This document shows, piece after piece, positions 12,982 to 25,199 of a DNA stretch of 64,000 nt. A program made the translations under genes and the position numbers. Position 1 is the stretch's first letter. Each line of letters starts with the position of its first letter. The notes under the pieces are model-generated. The model saw only the letters and a list, made by a program, of their open reading frames with translations. It was not told the origin of the DNA and ran no database searches. This stretch comes from Histoplasma ohiense (taxonomy: Eukaryota; Ascomycota; Eurotiomycetes; Onygenales; Ajellomycetaceae): assembly GCA_017607445.1 (NCBI GenBank), contig JAEVHH010000002.1, forward strand, positions 1,727,501-1,791,500. Direction: 5' to 3'.

Positions 12982-13827
12982 GGTGGGTGATCGTGATGGC
13001 GAGACGGGATGTGGCATACTTCAACGGAAAAAGGAAAGCCTAAGGGAAGCCTAAGGGAAGAGAATAGACACCACAGGAGAGGTAGAAATCAATATATTCG
13101 AATATAGATAGCTGTGTGAAGAGTGGATGGAGATTGTTGTGCGGTCGCAAAATTTGAGACGAGTCTAACAAAATGAATAATAAGGAAAACGTTAAATAGA
13201 TGATATTTTCAAGAACGGTGCTCTATTAAATGTGCTATAAACCGCGAAACAAGAACATGGAGGGTGCTTTAAAAAAAAAAAAAAAAACAAAAAACCGAAG
13301 CGACACCTGGATAAGGCTACGTTGAAGCGATAAAAAAAAAGTTTATGTTGGCCCAGGCGGGAATTTTCTGATTAGTCAGCGTTCTGCCAACGAACTGGCC
13401 ACAGGAAGGGTCCGAAGGAATTTTAAGAAGTAGGAGGAGTATTTTGAAATCTTGATAGCGGTGCTAGGTTGGGCATCTATATATAATAACATAGCAGATC
13501 CGCGGTTGTTCTGCACCCAGATGTCTATCCATAGATTGAGATATTCTTAATTCGACTCCAGTGCAGTAATCTACAGTGCTTGCAGGCGCTAAACGAAGAG
13601 AGATCGGCAACAACACAACGGCGCGCTTAGCCTTTAGATATCCGTGGATGCTTGAACCGCTTAGACAAGAGAGACCATCTACAATCGAGCTCGTGGTGAA
13701 TGCTATGAGCTGGATGGGTAAGCAGTGACTACCAAAGCCTCATCCGTAAAATATGCATTTCTAGAAAAATGAAACGTAATCGTTCCATTTGATCCCGTGG
13801 CAATAATGCGTGAGTTATTCAGGGAGA
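12982..13827. other. Intergenic between EF-3-like gene and methylisocitrate lyase
   Basis: Contains the promoter of the EF-3-like gene (from 12982 upward) and the downstream region of the methylisocitrate lyase gene. There is an A17 run at about 13271-13287. No ORF or RNA gene is supported. Confidence 0.55.
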
Positions 13828-16003
13828 TTAGAAAGCTGCAGATTAATAAATTAGCGTACAGCGCCTGTTTTGGTTCTCTATTTTGTGGAGAAATAAAGGA
13901 GGTGAAATGGTTCAAACATACAATCTTCAGTATTCCCTTCACCCATACTCTTGTTAGAGCTGCTGCCGCTGAGGATAGAGCCGACAATGCCGTCCATATA
14001 GGGGGCGCCACTCCATTTCTGGTGCGTGAGGACGTCAACCCCCATCTCCTTCTCTCGCCTTTGGATGAGGTTCACATAAGCCAACATGCCATCGTCTTTG
14101 AATTTGCGAGAAAGTTCACTTGTCATGGTAGCATTAGAGTGGAGACCGGCGAGGGAAATGAGTTGAAGGGTGAAACTAGAGACAGTTAGTTAATCTCCTG
14201 GTTCACGAGGCTTTTAATATAGTAGGGGCCTAAAGCAAGCAAAAAGGAATGAAAGAATAACTCACCCATGCTGAGCGATATCCCAAATAAACGACTTGAG
14301 AGTGGCTTCGGTGAAACCGTGTCCCATCCAATTAAAAGAAGGGCTGAGATTGTACACCAGCTTTTTGTCAGGGTATTTTGCTCGGATCTCTCCTGCGAAC
14401 GAAGCTGCCTTCTCGACACTCGGGTCGCCAGTTTCAACCCAGAGTAGGTCAGCGTAGGGAGCAAAGTTGATCGCACGTTTCGTGGCCGCAGCATTACCGG
14501 CACGGTAATGGTAGTAACCCTCCCGAGTCCGGGGAATATCCCAAGACCAGAATACGGGCGACTTTGTGTATTTGCCTGCAAGAGCTCGTCGTTCATTGAT
14601 CGACATGTCCCGGTTTTCGGTTACTTGCTTCTTATAGGCGTCAATGGATGACTGTGAGGCTCCCTCGGATTTAAGATGCTGCTCGACAGCTGTATACGGA
14701 TGTTAGTGCCTTGGAGATGAATAGTAGTTAATGGGGCGAAGTTATTCATGTATATTCCTAGGATTACCTTCATCGTACGTAACAAGTTTATGACTCTTGA
14801 CCCATTGTGACTCGAATTTGTCGATCTCAGAGCCAGGGGCTCCGTCCAACTCCATTCTCTGCAGGGTTTCGGCGAGCGGACTGGAGTTTTCAGTCACACC
14901 GAGGATGAACTCATGGTCCCGGACATCGATGGTGCTGCTTAGGAGCTTGCCGCTTTCCGAGTCCGTTCGGGCGATGAGAAGGTTTTCGGTTCCCATAATA
15001 TCCCATTGGAATCTTGCGGCGACGAGTCTGTTGATGTGTTCGGCAATGGGGACAAGCACTTTGCCGGCAAGATGGCCGCATTTTTTGCCTCCATGAAGCT
15101 GGTCCTCGAAATGGACAGCAGCGGCTCCGTTTTCGGCAAAGAGTTTGGCCAGTTTCAATACTGCCGTAAGGCCTCCGTGCCTATTTGGAAAATTGTTAAA
15201 ACGCGCTCTGAATTTCAGCGGTGACAGCAACTAACCCTGTATCGCCATCAGCGATTATTGGTCGCATGAAATCGGTGTACGGTGTCGTCCTGCGCTGTTC
15301 TGCAGAAAGCTTCCTTCTCGCATCCCATTCTTTGCGGTCGTGCATTTGCTGAGCCTTGAAGAGTCTCTGGACCTGGTTTGGGACTGTGTTGTAAGGGTAG
15401 TCTCCAAAGTCCGGGGATACTTCGTTTGTGGTAGTGAGGAGGGATGAACACGCCCACCCTGATATATACAGGACCTCTTGGTTGGGAGCTTGCTGTGTCA
15501 TCTGGACGGGATCAATAGCGCCAACTGTATTTCCGTTAGGAGAGATCAAAATACTCAAGAGGTAATAAGAGCTGGAAGCATCACGCACGGGTATGTACAG
15601 GTTTTCCAGCCTTTGCCCTCTCATTCAACAAATTGAATAGCTTTCTGGCCATAATGGAGCTTGGGTAAGTCTGCTGCAGCGAACCCCGCTTGCTAACGAC
15701 CGCCTCTGCTGAGTATGGGCGCTTGATACCCTCAAAGCGCGGGGTGCTCCACCACTTGGTCACAGCTTGTACCTGCTCTTCGAAGAGCGCATCTTCAGCG
15801 GCCCCAGACTTTTCAGAGGGATGTAGTAGCTGGAATGAGTCGGATGCGTGTGCCACTGAGACAGGTGGGTTGACTGGAGGCAGTTGAGATGCCATCCATG
15901 GGCAGCCACAGGAGAACGTTCGGGCGGCAGTATAGGAGAGAGAGGGAGGGCGAGATAATGGACGAGGTTGTCGGGGCAAACGGCGAGCAGCGTTGCGAAT
16001 CAT
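13828..16003 (-). CDS. mclA: 2-methylisocitrate lyase, mitochondrial
   Basis: Last step of the methylcitrate cycle: cleaves 2-methylisocitrate to pyruvate and succinate in mitochondria. Six exons fit (complement): 15589..16003, 15236..15524, 14768..15180, 14266..14689, 13922..14175 and a micro-exon 13828..13835, giving 600 aa. The Arg/Ser-rich N-terminus looks like a mitochondrial targeting peptide. The isocitrate lyase family signature GGKKCGHL is present, with catalytic Cys near 269. VHFEDQ, DTGHGG and SPSFNW segments also match the family. The last intron is inferred: donor GTATGT in the codon after GAA GAT, acceptor CTGCAG, leaving only Ser-Phe-stop, so the protein ends NTEDSF like relatives recalled from memory. 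Without that splice the frame reads on to 13878 with an unrelated tail. The adjacent methylcitrate synthase and the targeting peptide favour methylisocitrate lyase over glyoxylate-cycle isocitrate lyase. Confidence 0.93.
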
Positions 16004-16592
16004 GATCGGCCGCGGAATAACTGACCTGACCAGCTCTGCCGGGTTCAACCAGTAGGAAAAAGTGCCCAAGGAGTTCCACTTTTACGTATGTCTGAAGAGG
16101 CTGTTATACATGGTCAGCGAGAGGGAATTGAGTCGGAAGAGCTTGTTTCCAGAATACAAATGGCAAGTAAAATAGAGTATATACATACCGGAAGCTGAGG
16201 AGACTCGGATTTCTACAAGCCCGTTGATGATGACAGCACAGAAACTGCACGATGGTCATGTAGAAGAAAAGAGGCAGCTCGTCATATGGCAAACCCTAAG
16301 CAATTCGCGAGTTAAATAACGAGTGGATTCTCACTGTCTGCCCCTGCTGGTTGCTCCTTGTATCCTCATCTCCCGTGAAGCCCCTCGGCAAAACGCCCAG
16401 CGAGATCCGTCTCCAGCCGCAATTTAGCCTAGCCGATGTTTCGGGCGGGCGGCTCTCGCCCGGTGTATTTTCCCTCAACCTCCTCCAATATTTCCCAGAA
16501 ATCCCAACAAACAAAATACTCTTTGAGCGTTGTTCACCCTGTTGCACCTCTCTTCTCCCAATTGATCAATATCCCCAACTACACTTCCGAAA
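16004..16592. promoter_or_regulatory. Bidirectional promoter of mclA and mcsA
   Basis: A 589-bp divergent intergenic region between the start codons of methylisocitrate lyase (minus) and methylcitrate synthase (plus), so co-regulation is likely. It contains one CCTCGG at 16383-16388, the core bound by the fatty-acid regulators FarA/FarB in Aspergillus. A CT-rich, TC-rich segment lies just upstream of the mcsA start. Binding is inference only. Confidence 0.6.
16383..16388 (+). promoter_or_regulatory. CCTCGG motif (possible FarA/FarB site)
   Basis: Exact CCTCGG 205 bp upstream of the mcsA start codon and 380 bp upstream of the mclA start codon. A six-base match is expected by chance about once per 2 kb on both strands, so it is suggestive only. 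Confidence 0.3.
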
Positions 16593-18163
16593 ATGGCACT
16601 GGCTAGAGGCACTACAAGACAGGTGCTGAGGGCGTCTCAGGTATAGTGCTACTACGATCCCGGCCGGGTACTTCAACTCGTTTTTTTTTTTTTCATTTCT
16701 TCCTGTGCTCACCTTTTCCTATCTTAGATTGCCTCTCGGTCATTTGTCCCGGCTTCTCGCTACTACTCGACTGCAGAATCTGACCTCAAGACCACTTTCC
16801 AAAATGCTATCCCCGCAAAGAAGGAGCTGTTCCAGGAGGTCAAGAAGCGTGGTGAGGACGTCATTGGCGAGGTGACCATTGCCAACACCATCGGAGGCAT
16901 GAGAGGCCTGAAGGCCATGGTTTGGGAGGGCTCCGTACTGGATGCCAACGAGGGCATCCGCTTCCACGGCAAGACCATCAAAGATTGCCAGAAGGAGTTG
17001 CCAAAGGGCACTTCTGGAACTGAGATGCTCCCCGAGGCGATGTTCTGGCTGCTACTCACCGGTCAAGTTCCGACCACCCCCCAGGTCCGAGCGTTTTCCC
17101 GTGAACTGGCAGAGAAATCACTCCTTCCTCAGCACATTCTGGACCTTGTCAAATCTTTCCCCAAGACAATGCACCCAATGACCCAATTATCCATCGCAGT
17201 TGCGGCCTTGAACACTGAGTCCAAGTTTGCCAAGGCTTACGCCGATGGTCTCAACAAGGCTAGCTACTGGGAGCCTACCTTTGATGACAGTATTGCTCTC
17301 CTCGCCAAGATCCCCCGCCTCGCAGCATTGGTCTTCCGCCCCAATGAGATCGAGAAGGTGGGCAAACAGGAGCTCGACCCCGCCCAGGACTGGGCGTACA
17401 ATTTCGCAGAGCTCCTTGGAAAGGGCGGCAAGGCCAATGCAAACTTCCACGACCTTCTCAGGCTCTACCTCGCCCTTCACGGTGACCACGAGGGTGGAAA
17501 CGTTTCCGCCCACGCCACTCACCTCGTTGGAAGCGCCTTAAGCGATCCCTTCCTCAGCTACAGCGCTGGTCTCCTCGGCCTTGCCGGTCCCCTCCACGGC
17601 CTTGCTGCCCAGGAAGTGCTCCGCTGGATCCTGAAGATGCAAGCCGCAATCGGCAACAAGTTCACAGATGCGGATGTCAAGGACTACCTCTGGTCCACTC
17701 TCAAGTCCGGTCAGGTCGTTCCCGGCTATGGGCACGGTGTTCTGCGCAAGCCAGACCCTCGCTTCGAGGCTCTGATGGACTTCGCCAGCACCAGGCCTGA
17801 CATAATGGCCAACCCGGTCTTCCAGCTCGTCAAGAAGAACTCTGAAATCGCCCCCGGCGTGCTGTCTGAGCACGGAAAGGTAAAATCCTCTCCTCCCTCT
17901 TACTCGAGAGGAATCTATGTGAAAACTAACCCAATCTTATGATAAAACAGACGAAGAACCCTCATCCGAACGTCGACGCTGCCTCTGGTGTTCTCTTCCA
18001 TCACTACGGGTTCCAAGAACCCCTTTACTACACCGTCACCTTCGGTGTGAGCCGCGCTCTCGGCCCACTCGCCCAGCTCATCTGGAGCCGCGCCTTGGGC
18101 CTGCCCATCGAGCGCCCCAAGAGCATCAACCTCCAGGGCCTTCTCAATTTGTCCAAGAAATAA
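16593..18163 (+). CDS. mcsA: 2-methylcitrate synthase, mitochondrial
   Basis: First step of the methylcitrate cycle: condenses propionyl-CoA with oxaloacetate, with some citrate synthase activity in characterised fungal enzymes. Exons 16593..16640, 16728..17879 and 17951..18163 give 470 aa; both introns are phase 0 (87 and 71 bp). The first 16 residues are alone on exon 1 and, with [12 protein letters not shown], form a mitochondrial targeting peptide. Citrate-synthase catalytic residues are in place: His in [12 protein letters not shown] (about 265-275), His in PGYGHGV (about 350) and Asp in NVDAASG (about 409). The start of the mature part ([16 protein letters not shown]) and the end [10 protein letters not shown] match fungal McsA rather than the housekeeping citrate synthase as I remember them. 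It sits head-to-head with methylisocitrate lyase. Confidence 0.95.
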
Positions 18164-20909
18164 ATTCTGTGCCAGTTCTTCTAGAAGAAGCTGAGAAATG
18201 GAGAGAAATGGTAAGTTGGATGTAGCTGTTGGGTGCCGTGGATGAGTAAACCGTCAAAAATTTAGGTAACTAGAGGAGGGAGGTCGAAAAATGGACGACA
18301 TGATATCCAAGCTTGGCAAAGGTATATTTTTGTTGTTGTTTTTTTGTCTGTATTTACATGTACATTTATTTACATTGAAATGTTAATAGAAAGTCAGATA
18401 CCAAAAAGATTTGCGTTATGTTTACTTTTGTGTTTGTGTTTATATTTAGTATTTTATATTTATATTCATTTTTATCTTTTTTGAGACCTCCTGTCGCGTT
18501 TGCTAACTTGCGGTGTATAAGTTCTCCATCGAGCTGTCTCCCTGTCGACAGAAGGTCAATCGCTGGAACTGTAGCCATTGTTTTTTTATATATTAAAAAG
18601 AAAGAAAGAAAAGAAAAGGAAAGAGAAGAAAAATCGTGAACCCAGTGAATTGGAAAATCCATTCATATAATATGCAAGAGACGTTCTTTTCACATGTCGG
18701 ATTATTTATACGACGGAGGAAAAAAAAAACCCCCGGGACCTTTCCCAGGTTCTCGGTTTCGATATATGATATTTGCAACACAAGCAAGCGAAATATGCAG
18801 ATTCCTAATAGTGGGTAAAAATGTCCAAATTGGCACATAACATTAAATTTCTTCAAGGATTCTCAAATGTCATTTTCAAGAAAGGGCCTCAATCTCGTGT
18901 CCAACCTTCGACTTAGTTTCGCGGCCAATTCAGGTTCTCAGCGATAAGGATAACTAGTCAATAGTTGAAAATGGTGCAGAGTATATATTATTCCGACAAC
19001 TTACATTCTGCACCCACCCTATCCTCCTGGCTCCATACCAAGGGAGGGGTATCGATACTCAAGAGCGCAGCTAGGCAGCACATCCCGTCGCTCGATGAGA
19101 GGCCGCATAGTAAAAAGTTGACCCTCAAGTGTGCTTCCGGAATAGTCGAGTCGCATCATATCAAAATCAGCGAAATTGCCTGTGACGCCTAAGTCGTGGT
19201 CGCCATCGGAGGGGGTCCGCCAATTTGGCACCAAGGCCAGCGTCCAGGAACGTTCAAAAATGACTCGGATACAACGTCGTAGGTGCAGCGCCGTATGCAC
19301 TAGATGCCGTTATCGCTGCATTGGTTCTGTTCACAAGGACAAGGCGAGGTTATCACCAACTAGCTTTCAACTGACCGGGACCAGATAAAGTTGTTATCCA
19401 AGGAAGGATTTCCACTGGTTCCCGAATCAGCATTGCAGCCATCGTCGGCTGCTTGCGTGGGGCGAATTTTCGCAATTGCGCGAGGCCATGAGTTGGTCGA
19501 CGGAACACAAATCCACAAGCACTATGCAACCAAGCGCCATTTCTGAAGTTGGAGCTATCCGAGAAGGAACATATACACCATTTAGTTTATCCGACCCATC
19601 AAATATTGGGGGAGACATTGTCTTCCGCCAAAGAAGGGGCCTGGAGACGAAGCCGATCACATGTCGCATGTAAACCTAGAGGATCGAAAGAGGAACGGAG
19701 AATCTGTCCTTGCATCGAAGCATAAAACCGGATAAAAAAGAGTTTCCCAGGGTCTTTTGTACCCCGCATGGTTTTCACAAGGAATGCCCATACTTTGTTT
19801 GAGCATCATAATCTGCATGGCCCATGTGAAAGTCTAGTGTATATATATCAATTGGGGGTGCATGCTCCTGACTAGTGCCTTAGAAAACAGGACAAGTCAA
19901 CTGATCAAAGTCGTGTTTCGCTGCAGGTATCTAGGTCGACTTCGCGTGGAAATATTGTTTGGTGTTGCAGTCTTTGGCATCTCATGGTTCAGTTGGTCTA
20001 TATTGGAGCTTGAGCAGGGCTTGAATGAAGCTCGCATATTCATGCCTGGGAACCCTGAAAGAGTTACAAGGACCCAACAAATACGAAGGGGGGATAAATA
20101 AGTCTTCAGAAACCATCCACTTTGGCATCTCATGCCATCTTATTTCATCCATTGGGTAGTCCATGGAGGTTGCTCAAAATATAGATATAGATATAGCTAA
20201 AGACTATGGATCACTAACAAAAGGACATGCCCGCGATTAGTCAGTCGATCTGATAACCAACAGCCCCTATCTCCACCAAACATCGCAGCGACAACTCCCC
20301 GTTGTTTCAACACGCCCACCGGCATGCATCATAGCCATTGGCCACTGCACATCTGCAACCGTCCGACGTAGTTTTTTCTCCAACCTCAATATGTGCAATG
20401 CGCGCAATGCGTACAATGTGTGCAATGCCCGCCGCCAGCAGCAACCCCTTTAGGAAACTTTTGGGTTGCCCCTCGCGAATGATGCGCGCAGTTCCACATA
20501 CGATGGAGAGGAGAGGATGCCGCACACTAGTTGACGCCGCTGGCTGACCTGGCTAGGGTTGCTCCATGGCCTGGCTGGATATTGCACCAGAGGTCCTAAT
20601 GCAGTCGACTCTCAAGCGAAGTATACCTCTATTTGGGAGATCCAAGGTTCTAACAGCCAACCTGGGCTGCCCATGCAGGGTTGATCTATAAAATAGCTGC
20701 ATGAACCTGGAAGACACCACCAGCGGCGAGATTCCACTGCACAGTACATGCCTATTTGAGAGAAAGATCCATCCGAGGGAAATAGCATATAACGATACAC
20801 ATTACACACACATATGAATAAAAATATATATGTGCTGCATTTCCAGGCAAATAACTCGAGGATTATGCTTGAGGCCTACTTCACACACTCTTCTTGAGCC
20901 ACCCTTCTC
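18164..20909. other. Intergenic region with possible gene remnant
   Basis: No supported gene. The minus strand carries two adjacent open stretches, about 19427-19669 and 19019-19300, with coding-like composition but no family I recognise; they could be a decayed gene. A short tandem of TGCAATGCG-type words lies at about 20391-20435. The 3' UTR of mcsA should occupy the first few hundred bases. Confidence 0.45.
20391..20435. repeat. Imperfect short tandem repeat (TGCAATGCG-like)
   Basis: Four to five imperfect 9-10 bp copies of a TGCAATGCG/TACAATGTG word in a row. No gene covers it. It may be a short minisatellite. Confidence 0.5.
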
Positions 20910-21752
20910 ATGCTCACATACAAAGCTACAACCATGGTCTCCTCCAGCGTGGTTGACACCGCTGGCTCTCTAATCGAGCTTATCGATAGCCTCGACAACC
21001 TACCAACAAATCCTCCGTCGCTGTACATCGATCTCGAAGGCATCAAGCTCCATCGCGAAGGCAGCATTTCTATCCTTCAACTGCTCAATCATCCAGAAGA
21101 ACACGTGTATCTCATCGATATCCATCTCCTTGGCGAGGAAGCCTTCACGACAACTGGCACAAATGGAAAATCGCTCAAGAGCATTTTAGAATGCCCGGCG
21201 ACACCCAAGGTCTTTTTCGACGTCCGAAACGACTCGAATGCGCTGTTTTTCCATTTTGGCATTCGCCTTCAAGGAGTCGAAGATCTACAGCTTGAGGAAA
21301 GCGCGTGCAGGCCCGGACCGCTGTCGAGGAAAAAGTTCGTCTCGGGCCTGGCAAGGTGTATAGAGATCGATCTGCGAATTTCTCCTAGCGCTAAAAGAGT
21401 GTGGAAAGAGAGTAAGGATAAAGGAATGCGGCTCTTTGCCCCGGAGCGTGGTGGATCCCATGAAGTATTCAACCTCCGACCCATTCCTCAGAGTATTATA
21501 GATTATTGTGTCCAGGACGTTTCATTTATGCCGCACTTGCGAACGCTTTATTGGAGCAAGCTTTCGCCCGAGTGGAAGGCCGAGGTTGATGTTGCAACGA
21601 AGGAGCGGGTTCGGGTGTCTCAGACTCTGACATACCAGCCAAATACTAGGGACAAAGTCCTAAGCCCGTGGCAGAGTGTCGACAGTGGGAGGGCGGCGGA
21701 TGATTTTTTTGGACGTCTTGATTTGTTTGGCGGCCGGTTACTGGGGGCATGA
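20910..21752 (+). CDS. 3'-5' exonuclease-domain protein (DEDDy family)
   Basis: Predicted RNase D/WRN-type 3'-5' exonuclease domain protein, single exon, 280 aa. Motif I is YIDLEG (Asp41, Glu43), motif II is VFFDVRNDSNAL (Asp104/108), and motif III is YCVQD (Tyr199, Asp203), the Y-x3-D pattern of the DEDDy subgroup. All metal-binding acids appear present. It resembles the Exd1-like fungal proteins that contain only this domain. Start uncertain: an ATG at 20934 (codon 9) has a better context (ACCATGG) than the first ATG at 20910. No targeting signal is evident. Substrate unknown. Confidence 0.8.
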   Translation: MLTYKATTMVSSSVVDTAGSLIELIDSLDNLPTNPPSLYIDLEGIKLHREGSISILQLLNHPEEHVYLIDIHLLGEEAFTTTGTNGKSLKSILECPATPKVFFDVRNDSNALFFHFGIRLQGVEDLQLEESACRPGPLSRKKFVSGLARCIEIDLRISPSAKRVWKESKDKGMRLFAPERGGSHEVFNLRPIPQSIIDYCVQDVSFMPHLRTLYWSKLSPEWKAEVDVATKERVRVSQTLTYQPNTRDKVLSPWQSVDSGRAADDFFGRLDLFGGRLLGA

Positions 21753-22669
21753 AGGTGGGATGGTGGACTGCAAGATAGTGGCGCGTTCAGGCCCCTCTAT
21801 TCAGGAAGTGTGAAATAACTTGAACTTATTTCCTTATGTGTTCAATGCTGGCATTTCCATTAAATCGATGTTAACGCGGTTACCATTTGTGCGGTTTGAA
21901 TTTCTCCGATTTTCCATCTCCTAGATTCTAACGGGGCGAGATAGTATTATTTCTAATGGGGAAAACCCAATTGGGATTTGGAAAGGAAAGAGATGTGGAA
22001 TCTTGGAGCTACACTGATATGCATACGAGATGTGCCAGAGAACGAGTAATAGTAAAAAACCACTACGTTGCCCAATGTTCTTTCGCAACCGTGCGAGAAG
22101 GGAGTGGACCATACATAAATAAATCCGTCAATCATTTGTTTTCATTCCATTTAATTCGACTATCTCCATTGGACTAATGTAGTCCCCAGTATTCGAACAT
22201 CTACCATACAAGCGGTTCATCCAATAGGAATTAAACCTTAGTTACCTTCCAGTTAAAAGACCCACTGAACCGGTGCAACACGAGGTTTCTATCTTTTGTG
22301 TAGAAGGTTAGACGGACATTGCTCTCTCCAGATTATCTATGATTCGCTACACAAAAAAAATGAGGCTCCACAACGCTGGCACTCAATAACCGAGGGACTT
22401 GGCGTGAACAATGCAATGTGTACGCCACTTCGCTCGGGCTAAATAAAGTAGCTTCTGGTATGGGATATATGATAATGGAAAAGGATAGCCAAATCGTGTG
22501 AAGGAGCATATACATAAAGGATTCTATCATATTTGAAAAAAAAATAGTCTAAGTAGCGGGCTTTATGAAAGCGACGAACCAAACCAGGGGCTGGAAGATC
22601 TCAGAGAGGAAATCGATTGTGTAGGCGAAGGGCTAAAGTGTAAGGCGTATGATCTGTTCGATACTCACT
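21753..22669. other. Convergent intergenic region
   Basis: Lies between the ends of the exonuclease gene and the acyl-CoA synthetase gene. Only short unconvincing frames are present; I see no repeat or RNA gene. Confidence 0.5.
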
Positions 22670-24694
22670 TCATAGCTTAACGCGGCCGCTGACCAGGTCT
22701 TCCCAGTCGCTTCGCCCAAATTCCAAGTATGTATCATTCTGTGGAAGAAGCCACAAGAATCTGTCATTCTTTCCTTCCGGAGCCTTCGACCCTAGGTTGT
22801 CGGGATCGACGCCTTCATCCCTCAGGGGGACCTTATTTTGTTTCTGGTTGTGAGTGTGGTTAGAAGCTTCGACTAGGCGCAAAAATACCGGAACCGCGTA
22901 CTTGGGCAACCTTTCGCGCGCATATCGAGCAAAAGCGGCAAAGCCGAAGTTGGCCCGTTGATCAGGCTGGATGAGGATAGCCGCACAGCCGGCACGACCT
23001 TCGTGGGTAGGCACAGAGACGCCATAAACGTTAGCCTCGGCGACACCGGGGTATTCGCCCAGGACGGTGGCTACTTCTGCAGTGGACACATTCTCGGATT
23101 TCCAGCGGAATGTGTCGCCGAGACGATCGAGGAAGTGCCAATGGCCATCTTCTGTGCGGCGAAGCGCGTCCCCGGTACGATAGTAAATGTCCCCCTTCTT
23201 GAAAACGTCCCGGACGAACTTCTTAGCTGTCGCGTCGGGGTTCTTCCAGTAGCCCTGGAAGGCAGATTCGTCGGGCACGGAGATGATGATTTCGCCTCCT
23301 TCGCTGTAGGGAGCACGCGTTGCGAAACCTGTTTTTGGATCGCGGTACATATCTCCAGTCATGGGGTCGATAACAACGGGGATATAAACATTATGCATCA
23401 GGCGGCGGAGGATAGCACCGTGATGTCCGACACAACGGGATTGGTAGGGACCGCTGTCGTAATTGATCAACGTAAAGAGCCCTTCCGTGCTACTGAAGAA
23501 CTCTGCAACATTTGGAATACCGAACCGTTCCTGGAATTTCTCCCAAACATCAGGTCGTAGGCCATTGCCGTACATGCAGCGAACATTATGACCGCGATCC
23601 AATGGCGAGGGTGGGGCGGCAAGTAGATACCTAGCTGTCTCCCCAACATAAACGAAGTATGTCGATTTGGAATCGTGAATGTCTTTCCAAAACCTGTTCG
23701 TACTAAACTTCTTGGCTATAGCAACGCTCACACCAGTGAGTATGCAGGCTATGATGCAAACAGAGGCAGTGCCATGGTACATCGGCATACACACATACCA
23801 CCTGTCACCCCCGGAACCTTCTCTGTCGCGTAAATCTTTCTGGAAGATCGTGGTATACATCCGATTCATAGTAAACGCGCATCCTTTGGGTAGCCCCGTT
23901 GTGCCTGAGGTATAAAGAAGCATAGATGGGAATTCACCATCCATGTTGCGAGGAAGACTTCTGTCAGAAACAGCTGTCGGAAATGAGGAAATATGACTTT
24001 TGAGAGAATCATCTAAAAACACAGGATGCATCTTGAGATCATTCTCAATTTCATTCCTCTGGTCATGAATCCGTGCCGTGCATTCAGCGTCTGCGTCCAC
24101 AACTATGACATCTGCTCCACTGAGTTTGAGGCAGTGAATCAGGCCCGCGCCTGTGAGATTGTAGTTAATCATTGCGGGACCACAACCGATAGACCACAGG
24201 CCGAGCCATGCAAACACAAATTCGGGGGAATTCTGTAGGTAAAATGCCACCAAATGGCCACGCTTCACGCCAATGGAAAGGAAATAATTCCCATACTGGC
24301 AGGAAATATCAAGAACTTCACGAAATGTATACGAGCCGGTCCTTGACCAGACACAGACCGCATTCGGGTACTTCTCGACCACGTTCCTAAAGACATACCA
24401 CACGTTCAACCGTCCTTCTGCTTCTAAATTATGGTTGGAACATGAGCTATCAGCCCAATTGGTGATGCCAAAAGTGAGTAAGCGGGATCACTTACTTGCG
24501 CGGGCAGCAATGCGTTCACTGCGTCTCATCCGGTGGATTATGTAGGCGTCCCGTCTGAGTTGGTACTTGCCATCCAGGTAGGCACCCAAGGCACCGACAC
24601 CGGCAACGGCAGCAGCAGCAGCTATTCAATCAATCTGTTAGCCAACTTGTAGTCTATTAAAGAGCGGAGATGTGGTAGCAGTACCCAAGGCCAT
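22670..24694 (-). CDS. FATP/Fat1-type very-long-chain acyl-CoA synthetase
   Basis: AMP-binding enzyme of the fatty acid transport protein family that activates long and very long fatty acids to CoA esters, usually at ER, lipid-droplet or peroxisomal membranes. Exons 24685..24694, 24496..24621 and 22670..24423 (complement) give 629 aa. The first exon is only 10 nt. An Ala/Gly-rich hydrophobic N-terminal segment precedes a basic stretch. The ATP/AMP signature is YTSGTTGLPKG. The FATP/VLACS signature DRLGDTFRWKSENVSTAEV is complete. The C-terminus is VKL, close to but not a canonical PTS1, so peroxisomal import is uncertain. It lies between methylcitrate-cycle genes and could feed fatty-acid oxidation that makes propionyl-CoA. 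Confidence 0.92.
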
Positions 24695-25199
24695 CTTGCT
24701 TCCAGTTTGCTTGGTTCCTGTGACAAAGAGAGCCCCTCTGTTCCGCGAAAAGGCTATTTGGCGCGAAGTTCAAGTATTATTAGACTTTACCCAAATTCGA
24801 ACCGGCAATTGAAAGCCAATCTCACGATAGCTTTTGGCCAAAGGTTCACGAAATAACAGATTCAATTCTATTGCTGTGCATGAGAAGGACGGCAATAAGA
24901 TCGAACAGAGAGAAAGAACGAGATGAACTTGGTATAGCAATCTATACCAGAAGCCAAAGATAACATTTGCAACGTTTCTTATTCCTTAAGAATTTCCCCA
25001 CTGAATTGCGATATCCTCGGCTCATCTCCATAGGAGAGAGCAATCCACCCAAACCCATTTGCTGGAGAAACGCCATTTTGCCTAGGCAAAGACTCCACGG
25101 GCCGACGGCCTGATTTGCTTGAACTTGAGAGGTTATTAACTTCAACCCCAATTCCCAGCACAGTCACCCATCTGGAAATAGCGGAGCAGAGATTAGCCG
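24695..25199. promoter_or_regulatory. Upstream region of the acyl-CoA synthetase gene
   Basis: Non-coding region upstream of the minus-strand acyl-CoA synthetase gene, ending where repeat-like sequence begins near 25.2 kb. One CCTCGG occurs at 25015-25020, 321 bp upstream of the start codon. Nothing else is recognised. Confidence 0.45.
25015..25020 (+). promoter_or_regulatory. CCTCGG motif (possible FarA/FarB site)
   Basis: Exact CCTCGG upstream of the acyl-CoA synthetase gene, a type of gene controlled through this core in Aspergillus. Chance occurrence is quite possible. Confidence 0.3.

Noticed and set aside
13878..13921. Longer methylisocitrate lyase C-terminus by read-through
   Set aside because: The tail has no family match and a good intron gives the expected end; kept only as an alternative.
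9477..18163. A functional operon-like link between the EF-3-like gene and the methylcitrate genes
   Set aside because: Separate promoters and no functional connection; simple adjacency.
24785..24815. Minus-strand GCCGGTTCGAATTTGG resembling a tRNA B box
   Set aside because: Position 61 is not C and no cloverleaf can be drawn.
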